A DNA stretch of 64,000 nucleotides from an uncultured Methanomethylovorans sp. (GTDB taxonomy: Archaea > Halobacteriota > Methanosarcinia > Methanosarcinales > Methanosarcinaceae): the NCBI RefSeq assembly GCF_963678545.1, contig NZ_OY782870.1, forward strand, positions 1,674,001 to 1,738,000. Reading direction: 5' to 3'. Positions 57,246 through 64,000 of this stretch are shown here, in pieces (the stretch's first letter is position 1; each line of letters begins with the position of its first letter). Under the pieces are notes generated by a model that was given only the letters and a program-made list of their open reading frames with translations, searched no databases and was not told the origin of the DNA. The position numbers were made by a program, and so were the translations under genes.

Positions 57246-59915
57246 TTATTTTTTATTCATTTCTTCTTCTTGAAGTGCTGCGTGAGCTGCTGCCATTCTG
57301 GCTACAGGTACACGGAAAGGTGAGCAACTTACGTAATTGAGACCAACTTTATGTCCGAAAATAACAGAACTCGGTTCGCCCCCATGCTCACCACATATGC
57401 CGATCTTCAGATCACGGCGGGTAGACCTACCTTTATCGATGCCTAGTTTTATAAGTTCCCCCACGCCACTTTGATCAAGTACAGCAAATGGATCATGTTC
57501 TAGGATAGACTGCTCTATATATGCAGGCAGGAATTTACCTGCATCGTCTCTACTAAAACCAAAGGTTGTCTGTGTGAGGTCATTTGTACCAAAGGAGAAG
57601 AATTCTGCCTCACGAGCTATCTTGTCAGCTGTAAGTGCAGCCCTTGGGAGTTCTATCATGGTACCGATCTTGTAATCAATTTTTACACCTTTTTCTGCCA
57701 TGACATCGCTTGCTATTTTTATAACTTGCTTCTTGACGATCTGCAGCTCTTTAACGTGAGATACAAGAGGGATCATGATCTCTGGGACAATGGACATGCC
57801 GTCGTTAGATAGCTCACAAGCAGCTTCAATAATAGCCTGCACCTGCATTTCATAAATTTCAGGGTACACGACTCCAAGCCGACATCCTCTGAAACCGAGC
57901 ATAGGGTTGATCTCTTTTAGGAACTCCACTCTTTCCATTACTTTTTTAACTTTATTAATCTCATCTGCTGGAGCACCTTTTTTCTGAAGCTCCATTAATT
58001 TCTCCATGGCTTCCTCATGATTGGGAAGGAATTCGTGAAGTGGGGGATCAAGCAAACGGATAGTTACAGGATAACCTTCCATAGCACGGAATATACCAAC
58101 AAAATCCTCTCTCTGCATAGGAAGAAGCTTTGCAAGAGCACATCGTCTTGAGGCTTCAGTGTCAGCCATGATCATTTCTCTTACAACGGGAATTCTATTC
58201 TCACCAAAGAACATATGCTCTGTGCGGCATAATCCAATTCCTTCGGCACCGAAATCTCTGGCAACCTTAGCATCATTAGGAGTATCGGCATTTGTTCGTA
58301 CACCTAGAGTCCTCACTTCATCTGCCCATTGTAGAACGGTCTTAAGCTCCCCACTCACTTCAGGTGTAATAAGAGGGACTTGTCCTATTATAAGATGGCC
58401 TGTTGAACCATCGATTGAGATATAATCGCCTTCATTTACCATGCAATAACCTGCATAGAATACGCGATTCTTAATATCGATGACCACATCGCCACATCCC
58501 GCAACACATGGTTTACCCATACCTCTGGCCACCACTGCAGCATGAGATGTCATTCCACCGCGTACGGTCAGAATACCTTCTGCAGCATTCATACCACCAA
58601 TATCTTCGGGAGAGGTTTCAGCACGTACAAGGATTACCTTTTCACCAGACTCTGCCATTTCTTCCGCATGTTCAGCAGTGAATACAACCTTACCTACTGC
58701 AGCTCCCGGAGATGCAGGAAGCCCTGTTGCTGCTGCCTTAAGATTTGCCTTCGGATCTATCATAGGATGTAATAATTTGTCTATCTGATTAGGATCTATC
58801 CTTAAAAGAGCAGTTTTCTTATCAATAAGACCTTCTTCTACCATGTCTACTGCAATCTTTATTGCTGCAGCAGCAGTACGTTTTCCATTCCGTGTCTGCA
58901 ACATGTACAGTTTACCCTGCTCGATGGTGAATTCAATATCCTGCATATCACGGAAGTGATTCTCCAGTTTGGCATAGATCTCTTCAAGCTGTTTGAAAGC
59001 AGCAGGCAGTGCCTCCTTAAGAGTGGAAATTGGCCTGGGTGTCCTGATACCTGCTACAACATCCTCTCCCTGAGCATTAATGAGGTATTCGCCATAGAAA
59101 CGCTTATGCCCAGTCGCTGGGTCTCTTGTGAAAGCAACACCTGTACCAGATGTTTCACCCATATTTCCGTACACCATTGCCTGCACATTGACTGCGGTAC
59201 CCCAGTCTGCAGGAATATTGTTCAACTTGCGGTATGTTATAGCACGCTGGTTGTTCCATGATTCAAAAACAGCATTTATAGCCATCATGAGCTGTTTGTG
59301 TGCATCCTGCGGGAACTTTTCCCCGGTTTCTTTTTCTATTATCAGTTTAAACTCTTCCACAAGTTCCTTCAGAGCATTTACGTCGAGTTCTGTGTCCTGT
59401 CTTACGCCTAAAGAGCGTTTTTTCTCACTCAATGCATGTTCGAACTTTTCATGTTCGATACCCAGAACAACATCTCCGAACATTGTCAGAAAACGCCTGT
59501 AACTATCATAAGCGAATCTAGGATTGTCGGTGTTCTTTGCAATAACAAGAACAGTTATATCATTCATTCCAAGATTTAGAACCGTGTCCATCATTCCTGG
59601 CATTGAAACACGTGCACCTGAACGCACCGACACGAGCAATGGATTACCATCATTGCCGAATATTTTACCAGATACCTCTTCAAGCCTTGCAATTGCAGCG
59701 TCAATCTGTTTCAGTAATCCTGCAGGATAAGCTTTATCTTTAAGATACTGAACACAGACTTCAGCCGTGATAGTAAAACCAGGTGGTACTGGAATACCAA
59801 GATTTGCCATTTCCGCCAGGTTTGCGCCTTTACCACCCAGCAGGTCTTTCATACTGTTTTTTCCTTCTGTCTTATTACCGCCGAAAAAGTACACGAATTT
59901 ATTGTCTGCCACCAA
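57246..59915 (-). CDS. ppdK: Pyruvate, phosphate dikinase
   Basis: It interconverts pyruvate, ATP and phosphate with PEP, AMP and PPi, giving PEP for gluconeogenesis. The 889 residues include the ATP-grasp domain (LLGGKGANLAEMANLGIPVP, VSVRSGARVSMPGMMDTVLN), the phospho-His domain (GGMTSHAAVVARGMGKPCVAGC) and the PEP/pyruvate barrel (GLCRTEHMFF, EFFSFGTNDLTQ, GICGEHGG). The start codon is TTG 59915 with GGAGG close before it; GTG 59912 with 7-base spacing is an alternative. A terminator hairpin follows. Confidence 0.96.
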   Translation of the reverse strand: MVADNKFVYFFGGNKTEGKNSMKDLLGGKGANLAEMANLGIPVPPGFTITAEVCVQYLKDKAYPAGLLKQIDAAIARLEEVSGKIFGNDGNPLLVSVRSGARVSMPGMMDTVLNLGMNDITVLVIAKNTDNPRFAYDSYRRFLTMFGDVVLGIEHEKFEHALSEKKRSLGVRQDTELDVNALKELVEEFKLIIEKETGEKFPQDAHKQLMMAINAVFESWNNQRAITYRKLNNIPADWGTAVNVQAMVYGNMGETSGTGVAFTRDPATGHKRFYGEYLINAQGEDVVAGIRTPRPISTLKEALPAAFKQLEEIYAKLENHFRDMQDIEFTIEQGKLYMLQTRNGKRTAAAAIKIAVDMVEEGLIDKKTALLRIDPNQIDKLLHPMIDPKANLKAAATGLPASPGAAVGKVVFTAEHAEEMAESGEKVILVRAETSPEDIGGMNAAEGILTVRGGMTSHAAVVARGMGKPCVAGCGDVVIDIKNRVFYAGYCMVNEGDYISIDGSTGHLIIGQVPLITPEVSGELKTVLQWADEVRTLGVRTNADTPNDAKVARDFGAEGIGLCRTEHMFFGENRIPVVREMIMADTEASRRCALAKLLPMQREDFVGIFRAMEGYPVTIRLLDPPLHEFLPNHEEAMEKLMELQKKGAPADEINKVKKVMERVEFLKEINPMLGFRGCRLGVVYPEIYEMQVQAIIEAACELSNDGMSIVPEIMIPLVSHVKELQIVKKQVIKIASDVMAEKGVKIDYKIGTMIELPRAALTADKIAREAEFFSFGTNDLTQTTFGFSRDDAGKFLPAYIEQSILEHDPFAVLDQSGVGELIKLGIDKGRSTRRDLKIGICGEHGGEPSSVIFGHKVGLNYVSCSPFRVPVARMAAAHAALQEEEMNKK

Positions 59916-60279
59916 CTTTCCTCCCTTGGACCTGATGCATCAGAGATATTTATTTGGTTGGATTATGTATGGAATGGAGCACAATTGTTGTATTTGTATA
60001 TAAGGTTGTGGTCACCAGTAACAAATAATGAATCAATTCAACAACAGATGTTACTCCAATCATAGTTTGAAGTCTTGTTTGAATTCCAAACTGCCTAGAA
60101 TCTGTTTCTAGGCTTCAATCTTAGTAAGACATATTAATATAAATAATTGTGTAAATGAATAAAACTTAGTTTCAATTAATTGTGAATGAAGAACTGATTT
60201 TAAATATATATCATGGATTTCATGAGATATTTTTGAGATTAAATTGAAACATAGCATTCTTTATGTAGTCATCTCAAGT
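59916..60279. promoter_or_regulatory. Intergenic region upstream of ppdK
   Basis: These 364 bases hold no gene. On the minus strand CCTTATATACAA (about 59992-60003) is a plausible TATA box for ppdK, giving a leader of about 50 bases. A perfect 8-pair stem, GCCTAGAA-TCTGT-TTCTAGGC (60093-60113), lies between it and the nitrilase gene and might end the nitrilase transcript or bind a regulator. Confidence 0.45.
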
Positions 60280-61092
60280 TCAGTACAAATCCAACTGTCT
60301 ATTATCTAAGAGTGAGACTTTACCGCGAATCCTCTGTGTTTCATCCATATCAATTTCGTCCACAATAAAGCACTCCTCATTACCAGCTTCAGCTTTGATA
60401 TTACCCCATGCATTGGTAATCATGGAATTACCAAAGTATGAAGCTAATGGAGCTGTACCTATACGATTACATGCAACATGAGGAATCTGGTTTTCTACAG
60501 CCCTTGCAATTACAAGAGCCTTCCACTGATTTGACTTGGGATTTGAAAATTCGGCAACCGTAATCAAAATATCAGCATCTTCAAGCACTAATTTTCGTGA
60601 TACTTCAGGAAATCTTATCTCAAAACAAATCTGAAGTCCAATGGTAATTCCAAGTTTTTCAAGTTTTATCGGACATATTTGTTCTCCTCTAGAGAAATGT
60701 GTTTTTTCCATCCCATAAAGATGAGTTTTCCTATAAACTCCACTTAGAATTCCAGATTCAATACAAAAACCCAGATTATGGTATTTGTTAACACCGGTTT
60801 TTTCAATTTTTTTTTCGATCATCGAGCCAATAATCACACAATCATGTATCTTTGAGAATTCCAAAAGCTCTGTTATTGTAGAGTATTCTTCAACTCTTTG
60901 AGACGCAGAACTTTCAGCTATTGATTCAAGATCTTTATAACAGAAACCCGTAGAAAATACTTCAGGCAACACTATTATTTTAGCACCTAGATCTATTGCA
61001 CTTTTTGCCATCAGAAGGGCTTTTTTAATGTTCGTTTCTTTCGAACATTGCGTAATATTCATCTGGATACAGGATATCTTGATCGTTGCCAT
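60280..61092 (-). CDS. Nitrilase-superfamily carbon-nitrogen hydrolase
   Basis: A 270-residue amidase with the catalytic triad Glu44 (IVLPEVFSTGF), Lys122 (YRKTHLYGMEKTHF) and Cys156 (LQICFEIRFPE). The YRKxHL...F context and size resemble omega-amidase/NIT2-like enzymes, which hydrolyse 2-oxoglutaramate, but the substrate is not fixed by sequence. The frame starts at ATG 61107; ATG 61092 (MATIKISCIQMN) gives the usual N-terminus. It stands alone. Confidence 0.88.
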   Translation of the reverse strand: MATIKISCIQMNITQCSKETNIKKALLMAKSAIDLGAKIIVLPEVFSTGFCYKDLESIAESSASQRVEEYSTITELLEFSKIHDCVIIGSMIEKKIEKTGVNKYHNLGFCIESGILSGVYRKTHLYGMEKTHFSRGEQICPIKLEKLGITIGLQICFEIRFPEVSRKLVLEDADILITVAEFSNPKSNQWKALVIARAVENQIPHVACNRIGTAPLASYFGNSMITNAWGNIKAEAGNEECFIVDEIDMDETQRIRGKVSLLDNRQLDLY

Positions 61093-61107
61093 TAATAGCA
61101 CGTCCAT

Positions 61108-61552
61108 CAGAAGTTAATGATAGTTAATTCAATAGATTATAAAAAAGTTATCTTTTACCTCTTACATTCATGCGTTTTATTATATTCTTGTTTGAATTCT
61201 CAATGAAAGCATTTAAAGCGATTGAATGCATTTCATCATTATAATTATGAGCACATATTAATCTATAGATATTTTAATATAGATAAATATGGAAGTGAAC
61301 ACCATACTCTTAAAAAAGAGAACTGGTTAAAACAATTCAACGGTATCGATCATGCAAAAACAGATATCTATTCATGTGATACTTCGGATCGCATTAAGTA
61401 TCCGTTCAAGCGGTCTCGAGTATTATATTTCAGAAAGGGATTATATTTTGTCCCCGACTGGTAATAGTTCTATCAGTAGGGATACTGTTAGACTGTTCTC
61501 AGGCATGCAAAATCCAATGAATGCAAAAATATCTGTGGACTGGTGATATAGA
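61108..61552. other. Intergenic region upstream of the LVIVD-repeat protein
   Basis: I find no supported gene in these 445 bases. Two overlapping open frames of 80 and 64 codons (from 61222 and 61352) have neither ribosome sites nor recognisable products. The stretch is A/T-rich up to about 61300 and closer to coding composition after that, so a remnant of a lost gene is possible. Confidence 0.5.
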
Positions 61553-64000
61553 ATGCAACTCAAACTAAATAGTCCAATCTACGTTGGGCTAGTACTATTT
61601 TGTCTGATAATGATTACAGGGGTTGGCGCAGCTGAAAAACTTGATGTGAGTTTTGTCAGCCAATATAATGATCTTTATAATGATAATAGCATTAATAATG
61701 CTCTGTTTACACAGGGACAGGATTTCTCCAGTCACTATGGAGGAAGTGTTTATAATGTTGCAGTCGCTGGAAATTATGCATACCTCGGGCAGGGACAGGA
61801 TATGCTAGTGATCGATATCACTGATTCTTCTAACCCCTCGAGAGCTGGAAGGGTAACTACCCCAGCATTGGTCAACGGTGTTGCAGTATCAGGAAATTAT
61901 GCATATATAGCCAATGGGGAAAATGGACTTGTGATAGTAGATATCACAAATAAGGCAATACCAACTATTAAAGGGAATTATAGTACTGATTCCGCTAATG
62001 GTGTTGCAGTATCAGGGAATTATGCATACGTAGCTGATGGTTACATGGGTCTTATGATAGTAGATGTCACAAATTCAGATGCACCAAGCTTTAAAGGAAC
62101 ACGTAATACTGCCGGATATTCGTCTAGTGTTATATTGTCAGGGAATTATGCATACGTAGCTGATGGAGCTGATGGCCTTGTAATTATAGATATCACAAAC
62201 CCAGAAGATCCAGCAATTACAGGAACTTGTGACACTAGTGGAAATGCAGAAGATGTTGCAATATCTGGAAACTATACATACGTAGCTGATGGTGCCAATG
62301 GCCTTGTAATTATAGATACCGCAAATCCAGCAAATCCAACAATTACAGGAGATCTCAGTACTGGAGATACTGCTCTTGGTGTTGCAGTGTCAGGAAACTA
62401 TGCATATGTAGCTAATAATAACGGTGGTCTTGTAGTCGTAAACGTTGCAAATAAAGCTTCACCAACTAATGCAGCAGTCTATACTGAAACTGCCGGATAT
62501 GCATATGATGTCGTAATATCAGGAAATTATGCATATACGGCATTTACCAGAAGTGGCCTTACAGTCGTTAATATCACTAATCCCGAATCACCGACTACAG
62601 CAGGAAGATATGATGCTTCCGGATATGCATCCGGTGTTGCCGTATCGGGTAATTATGCATATATAGCCTATGGTTATATGGGCCTTACAATTGTAGATAT
62701 CAGCAATAAAGAAGCTCTAAACCGCGCAGGCAGTTACATTACCACTGGATATGCACGCGATGTTGCTGTAGCAGGAAACTATGCATATATAGCAGATGAC
62801 ACTTACGGCCTTGTAATTGTAGATGTCACAAATAAAGCATCACCAACTCCCAAGGGAAATTATAATACCCTTGGTCGTTCGTGGGGCGTTACAGTAATAG
62901 ACAATTATGCATACATTGCCGATGGCGCCAATGGACTCGTAATCGTAAATGTCGCCAATCCAAATTCACCAACTCTTGTAGGAAGTTGTGATACTCCCGG
63001 CAATGCTGAAACTGTTGCAAATAGCAGGAAATTATGCATATGTAGCGGATGGTGATAGTGGTCTTTCGATCATAAATATTAGCAACCCCGCTGTACCAAC
63101 ACTTACACACACTTATGATACTGCAGGCCATGCATATGGTATTTCTGTAGTCAGCAATTATGCATACATAGCTGATGGTAACAATGGCCTTGTAATTGCA
63201 AACATTAGCAATCCTGCGTCACCAACATCAATGGGTAGTTATGCCACTTATGATGCACAGAACATTGTAGTATCTGGCAATTACGCATACATAGCAGATG
63301 ACAGCCATGGTCTTGTAATTATAGACATAACTAACCCTGCATCACCGGTGTTCGAAGACAGTTATAACACAGCAGGTTATGGATACGGTGTTACAATATC
63401 AGGCAGTTATGTATATGTAGCTGATTTTGATAATGGCCTGGTAATCCTGCACGTAGATACTGTACCAGACACAACAGCTCCATCATCTGTTACAGGACTG
63501 AATGAAGCCAGTGTAGGATCAAGCTGGATTTACTGGACATGGACAAATCCCACTGATGAGGACTTTAACTATGCTACAATATACGTTGATGGAGCATTTA
63601 TCACAAATACATCCGCAGGATACTACAATTTAACTGGCCTGTCTGAAGGAACTACTCATATAATTAGTACTAAAACAGTGGACACGTCAGGGAACATTAA
63701 TTCTACATGGGTTAATGATTCGGCAAGCACTATATCCCCAACTGATATTGTACCACCTGCATCCGTAACAAACCTGGGAGAAGCTGATGTAAACTCTGAC
63801 TGGATAAGGTGGACATGGACAAATCCTGACGATGCAGATTTCAGCCATGTGATAGTTTACCTCAACGGTACATTTATCGCAAACACAACTGACAGTTCAA
63901 TCAGTTATTACAATGCAACCGGACTTTCTGAAGGAGCTACATATACAATTGGCATACAGACAGTAGACTATTCAGGAAACATAAATTCTACAACGGTAAA
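61553..64000 (+). CDS. LVIVD-repeat/FN3-like surface protein, frame broken once, open at window end
   Basis: A secreted protein: signal peptide (1-27), a short linker, then 14 repeats of about 42 residues with the core VAVSGNYAYVADGxxGLVIVD (LVIVD family, beta-propeller blades), then at least two FN3-like modules (63466 on, each with the WxWTNPxDxDF core and a GLSEGxTxxI strand). The first frame ends at TAG-type stop 63053-63055 because of one extra A in the AAA at 63019-63021. Removing it restores the repeat and the frame runs open to the end of the window. Likely a cell-surface or S-layer-associated adhesin. The break may be real (pseudogene or phase variation) or a sequence error. Confidence 0.8.
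61742..63456 (+). repeat. Fourteen tandem LVIVD-type repeats
   Basis: Units of about 126 bases encode GNYAYVADGxxGLVIVDITNPxxPT. Bases of the core (GGAAATTATGCATA and GTAGCTGATGG) are nearly invariant, while ends differ. Fourteen units equal two seven-bladed propellers. The frame break at 63019-63021 lies at the start of unit 11. Confidence 0.85.

Noticed and set aside
61222..61546. Two overlapping open frames upstream of the LVIVD protein
   Set aside because: No ribosome sites, no recognisable product, and the frames exclude each other.
61742..63456. Regular DNA repeats considered as a CRISPR-like array
   Set aside because: The 126-base period is coding, follows codon phase and encodes a known protein repeat.

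Overview
This window comes from a methanogenic archaeon, most likely a methylotrophic member of the Methanosarcinaceae (Methanolobus/Methanomethylovorans/Methanococcoides type; the genus cannot be fixed from sequence alone). The evidence is a complete mcrBDCGA operon with the divergent mmp10 (McrA arginine methylase), family-D DNA polymerase, archaeal LonB, the rpl18e-rpl13-rps9-rpoN-rpoK-rps2 cluster, an archaeal mevalonate-pathway operon, archaeal lipoprotein signals, and TATA-like boxes instead of bacterial promoters. I see no insertion sequence, CRISPR array or prophage. It is mostly core chromosome with islands of lineage-specific secreted proteins and two decayed genes.

Layout. 1-270: minus-strand tRNA cluster (Val-GAC, Phe-GAA, and a Gly-GCC cut by the window edge). 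0.6-5.7 kb: a small secreted protein, then lonB and tldD/tldE. 5.9-9.7 kb: MFS permease, a decayed radical-SAM gene, a cupredoxin-like lipoprotein that has lost most copper ligands, and DNA ligase. 9.7-11.2 kb: an ACT-domain protein and homoserine dehydrogenase, in one operon with the ligase. 11.3-15.7 kb: a membrane-anchored winged-helix regulator divergent from a run of small secreted proteins and htpX. 15.8-21.2 kb: orphan histidine kinase, aroA, and a hydantoinase/oxoprolinase-like protein. 21.3-27.9 kb: mcrBDCGA with a clear terminator, and mmp10. 27.9-31.4 kb: DNA polymerase D large subunit. 31.5-37 kb: secreted protein, decayed GNAT gene, polar amino-acid ABC transporter with a strong stem-loop between its first two genes, and a drug-type ABC exporter. 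37-40.3 kb: a RuBisCO-like protein with sua5 and a small membrane protein, a candidate structured RNA, and a zinc-ribbon protein. 40.6-47.3 kb: unknown protein, citrate synthase, a second MFS permease, alaX and serA.

47.3-57.1 kb is one long co-directional block joining translation and transcription (L18e, L13, S9, Rpo10, an intron-containing tRNA-Pro that starts at the base after the rpoN stop codon, Rpo6, S2) to a MEMO-family protein and the isoprenoid genes mvk, ipk, idi2 and idsA, with RNase J between the last two. 57.2-61.1 kb: pyruvate phosphate dikinase and a nitrilase-family amidase. 61.5-64 kb: a large secreted protein with 14 LVIVD repeats (enough for two seven-bladed propellers) and FN3-like modules; its reading frame is broken once and it runs off the window.

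Main surprises: the RuBisCO homologue keeps the carbamylated-lysine metal site but has lost nearly all RuBP-binding and catalytic residues; the cupredoxin has lost three of four copper ligands; a tRNA is embedded in an mRNA operon; and there is a possible 63-nt hairpin RNA with a C-rich interior.
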